Source: Sporosarcina sp. NCCP-2716 (GTDB lineage: Bacteria; Bacillota; Bacilli; Bacillales_A; Planococcaceae). Taken from it: a DNA stretch of 64,000 nucleotides. A model generated the notes under the pieces. It had not been told where the DNA came from, did not search any database, and saw nothing but the letters and a program-made list of their open reading frames with translations. Positions 55,603 to 64,000 of this stretch are shown one piece after another. The DNA lies in NCBI RefSeq assembly GCF_023707985.1, contig NZ_BRCF01000006.1, positions 137,861-201,860 of the forward strand, written 5' to 3'. The stretch's first letter is position 1; every line of letters starts with the position of its first letter. The position numbers and the translations under genes were made by a program.

Positions 55603-57300
55603 TTATAGGGATTTGTCGTCGACTGCGTTCAGCCAATTCTCGATCGTCCCGACGACGGATTCGACACAGCCGTCATCGAACGGGGAGATCAGATTCGCGG
55701 CTTCCACGAGTTCCGTGAAGGACTTGGAGCCGCCGAGTCTGCATAGGCGGGTATAATCATTCCATGCCGCTTCGTGATCTTCCTGGTCTTTCTTCCAGAA
55801 CTGGAACGCACAGATCTGTGCAAGCGTGTAATCGATATAGTAGAACGGGATTTCGTAAATGTGCGCCTGACGTTGCCAGATGCCGCCGCTTTCCAAATAG
55901 GGATTACCGTCATAGTCGCGGTTCGGCAAGTAGATCTGCTCGATCCGTTTCCATGCCGCTTTCCGCTCGGCCGGCGTCATTTCCGGATTGTCATACACTT
56001 CATGCTGGAATTCATCGACCGCCACGCCGTACGGCAGGAACAGCAGGCCGCTGCTCAGATGGGAAAACTTGTACTTCTCGGTCTCTTCCCGGAAGAACAG
56101 TTCCATCCATGGCCATGTGAAGAACTCCATGCTCATCGAATGGATCTCCGCGCCCTCGCTCGTCGGCCAGACGTATTCCGGAATGCCGATGTTACGGCTC
56201 GAGTAGACCTGGAACGCATGCCCCGCTTCGTGCGTCAGCACATCGATATCGCCAGACGTCCCGTTGAAGTTGGAGAAGATGAACGGCGAATCATAGTTAT
56301 CGATGAACGTACAGTATCCGCCGGCTTCCTTGCCTTTTTTCGCGACAAGATCGAGCAGGTTCTTCTCGGTCATATATGTGAAGAATTCATCGGTTTCCAG
56401 TGAAAGTTCCCGGTACATTTCTTTCCCCTGCTCGATGATCCAGTCCGGAGACCCTTTCGGCACGGCATTCCCCGTCAAGTAGTCGAGCGACTGGTCATAG
56501 AACTTCAGGGAATCGACACCGATCCGGGCAGCCTGGCGTTCGTACAGCTTATTTGCGACCGGAACGATATAGTCACGCACCTGATCACGGAATTTCTTCA
56601 CCATGGAAGCGTCGTATCCGATCCGCGACATGCGGACGTAGCCGAGCTCTGTGAAGGAGGAGAACCCTAGCTTCTTCGCGATCTCGTCCCGCAGCTTGAC
56701 GAGCTGATCATAGATGCCGTCAAATTTCTCTTCGTGCTGCTCATAAAAAGAGTATTGTGCAGTCATTGCCTGTTTCCGGATATCGCGATCAGTCGATTCC
56801 GTATAGGGACCGAGCTGCGCAAGCGTCAGCTTCTTACCATCGAAGTCGATCTGGGCGGATGCCACGAGTTTGGCATACTCCGACGTCAGTTTGTTCTCCT
56901 GCTGCAGCAGTGGCAGGACTTCCGGTGAAAATGCACGGATTTCGTTTTCCGCCAGGGCGAACAGCTGCGCTCCCCACTGTTCTTCCAGCTCCTTGCGGAA
57001 ACCGGAGGAAATCAGGGCTTTGTAAAACTCTGTCGTCAGCCCTTGGAACTCAGGGCTCACTTCGTCGAAATAATCCCGTTCCTTCTGATAGAACTCATCG
57101 TTCGTATCGATGGACGAACGGATGTATGCAAGATTTAGCTGCGTCGAGTAATCGTTCCGGATTGCGTTGATCTCGCAGATTACCTCGTTCTGCGCTTCGT
57201 ATGTCGCCGCATTCTTGAACCTATCCAGCAATTCAGTGAATTCGGTTTTGATCTCGTCCATCTCGGGACGGGCATATTGGTAGTCTTCAAATGGAATCAT
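55603..57300 (-). CDS. M3-family oligoendopeptidase
   Basis: Zinc oligopeptidase of the PepF/thimet fold, 565 residues, cytoplasmic. The metal site is HEAGH in LTHEAGHAFQVYSSR, with the downstream glutamate in GAEIHSMSMEFFTWPW. CTFIDNYDSPFIFSNFNGTSGDIDVL before it is typical of this subfamily. The start at 57300 (second of two adjacent ATG codons) has GGAGGT five bases upstream; the frame is open upstream but unlikely to be coding. Likely role: breakdown of peptides of about 5-15 residues. Confidence 0.9.
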   Translation of the reverse strand: MIPFEDYQYARPEMDEIKTEFTELLDRFKNAATYEAQNEVICEINAIRNDYSTQLNLAYIRSSIDTNDEFYQKERDYFDEVSPEFQGLTTEFYKALISSGFRKELEEQWGAQLFALAENEIRAFSPEVLPLLQQENKLTSEYAKLVASAQIDFDGKKLTLAQLGPYTESTDRDIRKQAMTAQYSFYEQHEEKFDGIYDQLVKLRDEIAKKLGFSSFTELGYVRMSRIGYDASMVKKFRDQVRDYIVPVANKLYERQAARIGVDSLKFYDQSLDYLTGNAVPKGSPDWIIEQGKEMYRELSLETDEFFTYMTEKNLLDLVAKKGKEAGGYCTFIDNYDSPFIFSNFNGTSGDIDVLTHEAGHAFQVYSSRNIGIPEYVWPTSEGAEIHSMSMEFFTWPWMELFFREETEKYKFSHLSSGLLFLPYGVAVDEFQHEVYDNPEMTPAERKAAWKRIEQIYLPNRDYDGNPYLESGGIWQRQAHIYEIPFYYIDYTLAQICAFQFWKKDQEDHEAAWNDYTRLCRLGGSKSFTELVEAANLISPFDDGCVESVVGTIENWLNAVDDKSL

Positions 57301-57494
57301 CATGTACCTCCGCTCTGTAAAATGGATAACCTCTTCTATTGTTATCGAAATTGCGGCAAAAAGCAAAAGGCAGACGTGCAAATCATCCACTTTTTTTGTG
57401 AGGGTGTATAAGTGTCCAGCACCCTGCCATCGTGGTATGATGAAAACAGAAGAAGGAACTGCAAAAATGAACAATAAGGGGAACGGACTTACTT

Positions 57495-57806
57495 ATGGAA
57501 ATCAAACAATACACGAAAACAGAACTGATCGACCCGACAGGCATCCTGGACGGCAGAAGGTATGAGTTTTTCCTATTTATCGACTTCGACGAAGAGGACG
57601 AGTTGGCGGAGGAAGAAGCGGGCGGCATCCGCACCGTCTACATCCAGGAAGAAGGGCGCAGCCGGATCACCGGTACGTACTTTTTCAAGAAAGAGACCGA
57701 GGAAGCACTGGATTTCGAGCTGGAGGAAGAGGAAGAGGCAGCTGTTCTGGCATTTTGCGGAAACCATGCTGACGACACGGCCGACTTATCGCAGCCTGAG
57801 GGATAA
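57495..57806 (+). CDS. Small acidic protein, probable DUF6509 family
   Basis: A 103-residue very acidic protein beginning MEIKQYTKTELIDPTGILDGRRYEFFLFIDFDEEDELAEEE, with a middle beta-rich part (VYIQEEGRSRITGTYFFKKETEEALDFELEEEEE). The DPTGILxGxRYEF motif recalls a Bacillales family I remember as DUF6509; no function is known. AAGGGGAA lies 11 bases upstream of the ATG. It could be a cytoplasmic adaptor or inhibitor, but nothing in the context says which. Confidence 0.65.
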   Translation: MEIKQYTKTELIDPTGILDGRRYEFFLFIDFDEEDELAEEEAGGIRTVYIQEEGRSRITGTYFFKKETEEALDFELEEEEEAAVLAFCGNHADDTADLSQPEG

Positions 57807-57944
57807 AGAGCGGATTCTGCGGTCAAATCACGTGATATTCTGCAGGGAATAGTGGATAATGAAGTCAGAACCGAATGCCTGGACAATGTCCTGCGGGCAA
57901 CGTCCGGACGTTCTGCAAAATCTTTTAGTAATGGAGTGTTTGCA

Positions 57945-58928
57945 ATGGATCAGGAAATCGTGGATATAACAATAATAGGCGGGGGGCCGACCGGTCTGTT
58001 CGCTTCTTTCTACGCAGGCATGCGGGAAATGTCGGTGAAGATCATAGACAGCCTGCCGCAGTTGGGCGGGCAGCTGATCGAGCTGTATCCGGACAAGTAC
58101 ATCTATGATGTCGGCGGATTCCCGAAAATCCTGGCGAAGGACCTCGTCGCAAATCTCGTGACACAGGCGCATCACTCGAAGCCGGAAATCCTTCTCGGCG
58201 AAGCGGCACTGTCCGCAACACGCGAGGGCGACCATTTCGTCCTGAAGACGGACAAAGGCACACACTTGACGCGCACCATCCTGCTGACTGCCGGAATCGG
58301 AGCCTTCCAGCCGCGCAAGATCGGTATCGAAGAGGAAGCACACTTCGAAGAGAGCACCCTCCACTACGGCATCAAAGACTTGGCACTTTTCAAAGATGAA
58401 CGCGTACTCGTCTGCGGCGGCGGCGACTCGGCTGTCGACTGGGCGCTCATGCTCGAAGACATCGCTGAAAGCGTCACGCTTGTCCACCGCCGGGAGCGGT
58501 TCACAGCACACGAAACAAGCGTCAATCAGCTGATGGAGTCGAAAGTGAATGTCCTGACATCCCGCTCGGTGAAGTCCATCAAAGGGGAAGACGGAAAGCT
58601 GCACGAAGTACAGATCGTCCACAAAGACGGTACGGAAGAAGTTCTGCCGATGGATCATGTCGTCGTCAACTACGGCAATATCTCCTCGCTCGGCCCGATC
58701 AAGGAATGGGGTCTTGAGATGGATAAGAACTCGATCGTCGTCAATACCCGCATGGAGACGAACATCGAAGGGATCTATGCAGCCGGGGATGTTACGAACT
58801 ATGACGGCAAAGTGAAGCTCATTGCAGTCGGCCTCGGCGAAGCGCCGATTGCCGTCAACAATGCAAAAGCTTATCTTGATCCGAAAGCACGCGTACAGCC
58901 GCTGCACAGCACGAGCGTCTTTTCATAA
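57945..58928 (+). CDS. yumC: Ferredoxin/flavodoxin-NADP+ reductase, thioredoxin-reductase-like (YumC)
   Basis: FAD enzyme that passes electrons from NADPH to ferredoxin or flavodoxin. The 327 residues show the FAD fold IIGGGPTGLFASFYAGMREM, the NADP fold VLVCGGGDSAVDWALML, and the terminal FAD block IYAAGDVTNYDGKVKLIAVGLGEA. The CxxC pair of thioredoxin reductase is absent, which separates this FNR class. Start ATG 57945 follows ATGGAG. A 14-bp palindrome AACGTCCGGACGTT lies 33 bases upstream (57899-57912). Confidence 0.92.
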   Translation: MDQEIVDITIIGGGPTGLFASFYAGMREMSVKIIDSLPQLGGQLIELYPDKYIYDVGGFPKILAKDLVANLVTQAHHSKPEILLGEAALSATREGDHFVLKTDKGTHLTRTILLTAGIGAFQPRKIGIEEEAHFEESTLHYGIKDLALFKDERVLVCGGGDSAVDWALMLEDIAESVTLVHRRERFTAHETSVNQLMESKVNVLTSRSVKSIKGEDGKLHEVQIVHKDGTEEVLPMDHVVVNYGNISSLGPIKEWGLEMDKNSIVVNTRMETNIEGIYAAGDVTNYDGKVKLIAVGLGEAPIAVNNAKAYLDPKARVQPLHSTSVFS

Positions 58929-58946
58929 GCGGTATCCCGCGCATAA

Positions 58947-58995
58947 ACAAAAAAAGCTGCTGCCCGACCAAATTGGCCGGGCGGCAGCTTTTTAC
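58947..58995. terminator. Bidirectional terminator between yumC and popT
   Basis: AAAAAGCTGCTGCCCG pairs with CGGGCGGCAGCTTTTT. Usable on both strands. Confidence 0.92.
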
Positions 58996-59813
58996 TGTTT
59001 TTCGGTTTCTTCCTGAGGGCTGAACAGGTTCGAGACGAGCAGGCCCATGACGAGTGCAACTCCACTCATGACGAATGGCGTGCCGCTCTCCGGCACACCG
59101 GGATAGATGACGAAAATCGAACCGATGATCAGGCCGATGATGACGGCGAACGTCAGCGTCGCATAGCGGCTGAGCAGAAGGTGGATCACTTTGCTGCTGA
59201 TCACGAACCCGGTGATCACGCCGAGTCCGATCACGGCCATCACTGGTATATTGAAATTGGACAGAGCGCCAATCGCAGTCGAGTAGAACCCGAGAAGCAG
59301 CAGGACGAACGACCCGCTGATGCCAGGCAGCAGCATCGCCGTGCTCGCTGCCCAGCCCGCCAGAAACAGTAGTATGGTCCGCGACGGCGTCAGAGACGTG
59401 ATGACATCACGATCCGCAGGGGAGATGAAGCCGGTAGACGCCAGCAGTGCACCGACGATGAGCAGTACGGCGACATGCTGCAACTTGAATGACGACTTCA
59501 CGTCCGCCTGGCGGAACATGAACGGCAGAATGCCGATGATCAGACCCATGAAGAAGAATTGTGTCGGGGCATGATAATGTTTCAGCAAGTAGCTGATGAC
59601 CCGGCTGAACAGCAGCAGTGCTGCAGCCATCCCGGCACCGAGGGGCAGCAGGAAGCCGATATGTTTACGCCACTCCCTGCTGAAGAACCCGCTGATCGAT
59701 GTGAGAAGGCGGTCATAGATGCCGAGCATGAACGCGATCGTCCCTCCGCTCACTCCGGGTATCAGATCACTGATCCCCATCAAAAAACCTTTATAAATAT
59801 TTTTCCATTCCAT
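58992..59813 (-). CDS. popT: DUF368 polyprenyl-phosphate transporter (PopT-like)
   Basis: A 273-residue polytopic membrane protein. The family signature appears twice, as GISDLIPGVSGGTIAFMLGIYDRL near the N-terminus and LPGISGSFVLLLLGFY in the middle, reflecting an internal duplication. DUF368 proteins (PopT) were recently identified as flippases that return undecaprenyl phosphate to the cytoplasmic face for wall synthesis. The assignment here is by family. The ribosome-binding site is GGAGG. The gene stands alone, with its own terminator. Confidence 0.85.
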   Translation of the reverse strand: MEWKNIYKGFLMGISDLIPGVSGGTIAFMLGIYDRLLTSISGFFSREWRKHIGFLLPLGAGMAAALLLFSRVISYLLKHYHAPTQFFFMGLIIGILPFMFRQADVKSSFKLQHVAVLLIVGALLASTGFISPADRDVITSLTPSRTILLFLAGWAASTAMLLPGISGSFVLLLLGFYSTAIGALSNFNIPVMAVIGLGVITGFVISSKVIHLLLSRYATLTFAVIIGLIIGSIFVIYPGVPESGTPFVMSGVALVMGLLVSNLFSPQEETEKQ

Positions 59814-59905
59814 TCAAAATGCCTCCAATAGCATACTAAACAGTCGACGCTGCAAGTCTCTGAAATGTTCCCGAGACCCATAAGGACAGCCCCGCGCAAC
59901 AGGCA

Positions 59906-59947
59906 TGGAAAAGCGCATAGCCGGTTGGAGCCGTCTATGCGCCAGAA
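59906..59947 (-). terminator. Terminator of trhO
   Basis: Minus strand: GCGCATAGACGG pairs with CCGGCTATGCGC, followed by TTTT. Confidence 0.78.
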
Positions 59948-59957
59948 ACCATTTGAA

Positions 59958-60929
59958 TTACGCGTGTGCTGCAGAACGATGAGCATCCAGCTTCGCCAGA
60001 CGTTCTTCGAATTCCTCTCTTGTCAGGTTTTGCTCAGCGGCGTAGCGGTTGCGGGGGTGGGTCCGGCATTCATCCGAACAGCTGCGCATGTAAAGATATT
60101 CGTTCTCTTCGGAAGCGAGGATCTTTGCGTTGCACTCCGGATTTGCACAGTTCACATACCGTTCGCAAGGCGTGCCGTCGAAATGATCACGGCCGACGAC
60201 GACATGTTCCACTTGGTTGACCGGAACTGCAATGCGCTCATCGAACACATAGCACTGTCCGTCCCACAGCTGACCTTTTGCAACAGGATCTTTTCCGTAT
60301 GTGACGATTCCGCCGTGAAGCTGACCGACATCTTCAAATCCTTCACGCTTGAGCCAGCCTGTGAATTTCTCACAGCGGATGCCGCCGGTGCAGTACGCCA
60401 GCACTTTCTTGCCTTCCAGCTGTTCCTTGTTGTCACGCACCCATTCAGGGAGATCCCGGAAATTCTCGATATCCGGACGGATTGCGCCGCGGAAGTGTCC
60501 GAGATCATACTCGTAATCGTTCCGGGCATCGATGACAACTGTATCTTCTTCCTGCATCTGCTCGAAAAACTGTTCAGGGCTCAAATATGTGCCTGTCAAT
60601 TCGAGGGGATCGACGTCGTCACTCAAGCTCAGATTGACGATCTCTTTGCGGGGACGCACGTGCATCTTCTTGAACGCGTGGCCGTCCGCTTCGTCGATTT
60701 TGAACCAGAGATCCGCAAACCGCTCGTCCTGGTGCATATGTTCCATATAGGCATCCGTCTGCTCGATCGTTCCGGAGCATGTTCCGTTGATGCCTTCTCC
60801 GCCGATTAGGATCCGGCCTTTCAGCCCGAGTTCCTTACAGAACTGCAGATGTTCTGCAGCCAGTGTTTCAGGGTCTTCGATCGTGACGTACTTGTAGAAA
60901 AGGAGTACTCGGTAATTTTTGTTTTCCAT
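59958..60929 (-). CDS. trhO: tRNA uridine-34 hydroxylase TrhO (rhodanese family)
   Basis: Oxygen-dependent hydroxylation of uridine 34 in tRNA wobble positions, giving 5-hydroxyuridine. The 323 residues contain an N-terminal acylphosphatase-like domain, a rhodanese domain with catalytic Cys in [11 protein letters not shown], and a C-terminal cysteine-rich part ([17 protein letters not shown] and [16 protein letters not shown]). Start ATG 60929 has AAGGTGG nine bases upstream; the in-frame TTG three codons earlier is too close to that site. The B. subtilis counterpart is YbfQ. Confidence 0.92.
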   Translation of the reverse strand: MENKNYRVLLFYKYVTIEDPETLAAEHLQFCKELGLKGRILIGGEGINGTCSGTIEQTDAYMEHMHQDERFADLWFKIDEADGHAFKKMHVRPRKEIVNLSLSDDVDPLELTGTYLSPEQFFEQMQEEDTVVIDARNDYEYDLGHFRGAIRPDIENFRDLPEWVRDNKEQLEGKKVLAYCTGGIRCEKFTGWLKREGFEDVGQLHGGIVTYGKDPVAKGQLWDGQCYVFDERIAVPVNQVEHVVVGRDHFDGTPCERYVNCANPECNAKILASEENEYLYMRSCSDECRTHPRNRYAAEQNLTREEFEERLAKLDAHRSAAHA

Positions 60930-61102
60930 TTGTGTCAACCACCTTCTGTTTTTTCACTTTGCAATAGGGTAAAACAGTCGGCCCGGTGCTATTTACAGTT
61001 TTTTTCCACGAAAAAGCTGCCCGCATATGCAAGATCCGGGTCCCCAACAGTATATCACAAAACACCTATCGGAAAAAGTGAAGAAATATCGACAGGAAAA
61101 CA

Positions 61103-61132
61103 ATTGTATTCTAGTAATAATTGTACTAGTAT
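61103..61132. repeat. Direct repeats upstream of pdaC
   Basis: AATTGTATTCTAGTA (61103-61117) and AATTGTACTAGTA (61120-61132) are near-identical direct copies 17 bases apart, and the block includes an inverted CTAGTA/TACTAG. They lie in the 277-base divergent trhO/pdaC spacer about 75-105 bases before the pdaC start. They may be a regulator site; no standard promoter with good spacing was recognised here. Confidence 0.5.
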
Positions 61133-61206
61133 TTAAGGTATACATATCCAGCTGGAGAGATGCGCATTTTCACGGAAAGTAAGCAGGAGAAGGAGTCATT
61201 CGAGCA

Positions 61207-62709
61207 ATGAAAAAAAGGGTTGGCGGCGGAAGGTTCAAGTTGATCGATGTATTGTTGACGACGATTATCATTTTTTTGGCGATGACAGCACTGCTGATCA
61301 TCTTTGCAGACACGAAGAACGGGCAGAACGTGAAGTCGGCTAAAAGTCCGGGTGCGATATCGGACAAAGTCAAAGTCGACAAGGCCGACTCGAATTTCGA
61401 AGGCATCCGGATCATCACAGAAACGTCCAATGATCCGCTGGCGAAATTCGCCATCCAATACCCCCAGAGTGACAGCCCGGAATTCAACGAACAGGTGAAG
61501 TCATTCATCACGGAAGCGAAAAATTCGTATTTGAAAGCCATGGGCGAGCTTACGAAAACCGATAACAAGAAACGGAGCGAATTGAACATCTCCTTTGACA
61601 CCCATATGGACCGGAAAGGGAACTATTCGTTCGTTCTGAAGAACAACGAGACGCTGCGGGGGACGAAAAAACCCGCCGAAATCGAGACGTTCCATCTGAA
61701 TCCGAAAACAGGGACCGTCATGGAGATTGAGACCGTCTTCAAGAATGAAAGCCCGGTAGTCCGGGAAGTGACGAACCGCGTGAGAAAGACACTCTCATCC
61801 ACGGAGAAGCTGCAGGAAGGCCTCATCGCCGATAAGGCACAGATCCGGACAGAGCCCGAATGGCGGAACTACAAAAACTTTGCGCTGACGGATAAGGAGA
61901 TCATCTTCTATTTTGAGAGCGGATCGCTGAAAGACGAATCGGCAGGCACCCAGGCTGCAAAGATCCCGATCGAAGACATGAACGACCTGCTGAAACCGGA
62001 ATTCCAGGTCGCTACCGCGTCGGCGGATAAGACGGACGGAACCATGGGAAGCAAGTCTCCGAGTGACGGGAAAGAACAGCCCGAAGCGGGGGAAACGGCA
62101 GGCGGTGAAGACGGTACGGAACCCGGAAACGGAGCGGGTGAGCAGCCCGGACAGCCTCAGGTCAAACGGGTGGCACTCACATTCGATGACGGACCCGATC
62201 CGAAATCGACTGCCCAGATCCTGGAAATCCTGAAAAAGTACGATGCGAAGGCGACATTCTTCATGCTTGGCAGCCGGGTGGAGTACTATCCGGACATGGC
62301 GAAAGCTGTGAAAGCGGCAGGACATGAGATCGGCAACCATTCATGGAACCATCCCGATCTGAGCAAGATGCCGCTGCCGAAAGCGCTGGAGGAGATCAAC
62401 CGGACGAGGGATATCATCCTGAAAGTGACCGGTGAGAAGCCGACTGTGTTTCGGCCGCCATACGGGGCGTATACCGAACAGCTGAGCAAGCAGACAATAC
62501 CGCCCATCAAACTGTGGACGGTCGACACGCTGGACTGGAAATACCGTGATGCCGGCAAGCTGCTGGAAGAAGTGAAGAAGTCGACGCACGATGGCAGTAC
62601 GATCCTCATGCATGACATCCATCAGTCCACTGCGGACGGTCTTGACAGTGTCATGGCCTATCTGAAAGGCGAAGGGTATACATTCGTCACCGTATCGGAG
62701 ATGAAGTGA
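61207..62709 (+). CDS. pdaC: Membrane-anchored polysaccharide deacetylase (PdaC-like)
   Basis: Extracellular peptidoglycan-modifying enzyme. The 500 residues read: short basic N-terminus, one membrane anchor (about 14-35, VLLTTIIIFLAMTALLIIF), a region of DUF4163/DUF3298 type (about 60-270), a Gly/Glu/Pro-rich linker, and a NodB deacetylase domain with LTFDDGPDPK (catalytic Asp pair), GNHSWNHPDL (zinc His), RPPYGAY, DTLDWKYRD and LMHDIHQSTADGL. This order matches B. subtilis PdaC, which deacetylates N-acetylmuramic acid. The NodB active site is complete. Confidence 0.85.
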   Translation: MKKRVGGGRFKLIDVLLTTIIIFLAMTALLIIFADTKNGQNVKSAKSPGAISDKVKVDKADSNFEGIRIITETSNDPLAKFAIQYPQSDSPEFNEQVKSFITEAKNSYLKAMGELTKTDNKKRSELNISFDTHMDRKGNYSFVLKNNETLRGTKKPAEIETFHLNPKTGTVMEIETVFKNESPVVREVTNRVRKTLSSTEKLQEGLIADKAQIRTEPEWRNYKNFALTDKEIIFYFESGSLKDESAGTQAAKIPIEDMNDLLKPEFQVATASADKTDGTMGSKSPSDGKEQPEAGETAGGEDGTEPGNGAGEQPGQPQVKRVALTFDDGPDPKSTAQILEILKKYDAKATFFMLGSRVEYYPDMAKAVKAAGHEIGNHSWNHPDLSKMPLPKALEEINRTRDIILKVTGEKPTVFRPPYGAYTEQLSKQTIPPIKLWTVDTLDWKYRDAGKLLEEVKKSTHDGSTILMHDIHQSTADGLDSVMAYLKGEGYTFVTVSEMK

Positions 62710-62711
62710 AT

Positions 62712-62763
62712 ACAAAAAGCAGTCCCGCAAGACCGATCGAGGTCTCGCAGGGCTGCTTTTTCG
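62712..62763. terminator. Bidirectional terminator between pdaC and katA
   Basis: AAAAAGCAG pairs with CTGCTTTTT, with a CGAGGTCT-type inner stem. Confidence 0.88.
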
Positions 62764-62792
62764 TTTTTCACCTATTTGTATCGTTCTGCGTA

Positions 62793-64000
62793 TCAGTCGA
62801 CAAGGACATCGCTCATCGGAATACCGAGCGCGGCTGCGACCCCTTCGCCGTATGCCGGATCCGCCAGGTAGCAGTGTTTTACGTGACGGAGTTTGATCTC
62901 TTTCGGCGCGTCGCCCATATTGTCCGCAGTGTTGCGGAACAGACGCTCCTTCTCCCCGTCATCCATCAGGTTGAACAGTTTTCCGGGCTGTGTGAAGTAG
63001 TCGTCGTCGTCTTCCCGGAAGTTCCAGTGGTCCGCTGCGCCGTGCAGTTTCAATGGCGGTTCACGGAAGTCCGGCTGTTCCTGCCACTCGCCGAAGCTGT
63101 TCGGTTCATACGACGTCCGGCTTCCGTGGTTGCCGTCCACGCGCATCTGACCATCGCGGTGGAAGCTGTGGAACGGACATTTCGGCGCGTTCACCGGAAT
63201 CTGATGGTGATTGACGCCTAGACGGTAGCGCTGGGCGTCGCCGTAAGAGAACAGGCGCGCCTGGAGCATTTTGTCCGGGGAGAAGCTGATGCCCGGTACG
63301 ATCGCTGCAGGCGTGAACGCAGCCTGTTCGACTTCCGCAAAGTAGTTTTCCGGATTGCGGTTCAGTTCGAACTCACCGACTTCGATAAGGGGGAAGTCGC
63401 CTTTGTACCAGACCTTCGTCAGATCGAACGGGTTGTACGGCATGTTCGCCGCTTCTTCCTCGGTCATGACCTGGATGTACATCTTCCATTTCGGGAAGTC
63501 CCCGTTATCGATGCTCTCCAGCAGATCGCGCTGGTGGCTTTCACGGTCCGTTGCAATCGTCGCTGCCGCTTCCTCATCCGTCAGGTTCTCGATGCCCTGC
63601 TGGGAACGGAAGTGGAATTTCACGTAATACCGCTCATTATCGGCGTTGATCATACTGTACGTATGGCTGCCGAATCCATGCATATGGCGGTACGTGCGCG
63701 GGATGCCGCGGTCACTCATGACGATTGTGATCTGGTGAAGGGCTTCCGGCAGGGACGTCCAGAAATCCCAGTTGTTCCTCGGACTCCTCAAGTTCGTCCG
63801 CGGATCGCGTTTCACCGCGTGATTCAAGTCCGGGAACTGGAGCGGGTCACGGAAGAAGAAGACAGGCGTATTATTGCCGACGAGGTCCCAGTTGCCTTCC
63901 TCGGTATAGAACTTCAGTGCGAACCCGCGGATGTCGCGCTCTGCGTCCGCAGCCCCCCGTTCGCCGGCCACTGTCGAGAACCGAGCGAACATCTCTGTCT
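62793..64000 (-). CDS. katA: Haem catalase (clade 3-like), 5'-truncated by the window edge
   Basis: Decomposes hydrogen peroxide. About 400 C-terminal residues are visible. The frame runs through the window end, and the ATG at 63992 is internal ([12 protein letters not shown] follows). Seen: [17 protein letters not shown] with the distal Asn, the region [12 protein letters not shown], and the proximal haem ligand Tyr in [14 protein letters not shown]. The distal His lies upstream, outside the window. The C-terminus ends soon after the catalase immune-responsive domain, so it is a small-subunit catalase. The symbol katA is by similarity to the vegetative enzyme. Confidence 0.92.
   Translation of the reverse strand, partial: TEMFARFSTVAGERGAADAERDIRGFALKFYTEEGNWDLVGNNTPVFFFRDPLQFPDLNHAVKRDPRTNLRSPRNNWDFWTSLPEALHQITIVMSDRGIPRTYRHMHGFGSHTYSMINADNERYYVKFHFRSQQGIENLTDEEAAATIATDRESHQRDLLESIDNGDFPKWKMYIQVMTEEEAANMPYNPFDLTKVWYKGDFPLIEVGEFELNRNPENYFAEVEQAAFTPAAIVPGISFSPDKMLQARLFSYGDAQRYRLGVNHHQIPVNAPKCPFHSFHRDGQMRVDGNHGSRTSYEPNSFGEWQEQPDFREPPLKLHGAADHWNFREDDDDYFTQPGKLFNLMDDGEKERLFRNTADNMGDAPKEIKLRHVKHCYLADPAYGEGVAAALGIPMSDVLVD

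Noticed and set aside
59865..60809. Plus-strand frame opposite trhO
   Set aside because: Antisense shadow; trhO carries the catalytic cysteine and conserved C-terminal cysteines.
62793..64000. Catalase as a truncated pseudogene
   Set aside because: The missing N-terminus is due to the window end; the frame runs uninterrupted to the last base.

Overview
This is about 64 kb of chromosome from a GC-rich, endospore-forming member of the Bacillales. Protein sequences and gene order follow the Bacillus subtilis 'yt' region (tyrS, rpsD, dgcP, ezrA, thiI, sspA ... thrS, infC-rpmI-rplT). A small acid-soluble spore protein with a sigma-G promoter, a threonyl T-box leader and CcpN- and CcpA-type sites all point to Bacillales. 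High GC, the gene content and several missing neighbours (ackA, speD, malic enzyme) suggest Planococcaceae (Bhargavaea/Sporosarcina-like). The genus is inference. No prophage, insertion sequence, tRNA, rRNA or defence island is visible. This is core chromosome, with novelty mainly in intergenic DNA and in altered residues or domains of known proteins.

Layout. 1-2.9 kb: 3' part of tyrS, a 52-nt palindromic repeat array, and rpsD converging on it. 2.9-11.2 kb: diguanylate cyclase dgcP, a methionine gamma-lyase-like gene, free-methionine-(R)-sulfoxide reductase, ezrA, the nifZ-thiI tRNA thiolation pair and a spore SASP gene. 11.3-19.1 kb: acyl-CoA synthetase, rarD, sppA-RDD protein, tpx (resolving Cys missing), ytxK methylase, uspA, ald. 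19.1-19.5 kb: an 11-copy 21-nt tandem array between ald and an M24 peptidase. 19.5-27.2 kb: peptidase, ytkL, ytoI, ytpI, nrnA, dnaE. 27.3-32.7 kb: a FadR-type GntR regulator with its own palindromic operator heads accDA, then pfkA-pyk. 32.7-40.5 kb: fxsA, ytvI, citZ-icd-mdh, MaoC-like protein, phoPR. 40.6-48.9 kb: polA-mutM-coaE, gapB, nrdR-dnaB-dnaI. 48.9-53.8 kb: T-box-thrS, a dispersed Bacillales hairpin repeat, an L20-type leader, infC-rpmI-rplT, DUF1294, dimeric dUTPase. 53.9-64 kb: XRE regulator, quinone-oxidoreductase-like protein, M3 peptidase, an acidic small protein, yumC, popT (DUF368), trhO, pdaC and a catalase running off the window.

Functionally the window joins central carbon metabolism (glycolysis pfkA/pyk, gluconeogenesis gapB, TCA citZ/icd/mdh, fatty-acid initiation accDA, alanine dehydrogenase), DNA replication and repair (dnaE, polA, mutM, dnaB/dnaI, nrdR, nrnA), translation (rpsD, thrS, infC, rpmI, rplT, tyrS), cell division and envelope (ezrA, popT, pdaC) and oxidative-stress defence (tpx, fRMsr, catalase, uspA). 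The best candidates for undescribed biology are the two unrelated repeat arrays, each between convergent genes and their terminators: a 52-nt period array of 29-nt palindromes (1190-1837), and a 21-nt array (19165-19395) that is open as heptad-repeat protein on both strands but has no convincing translation signal.
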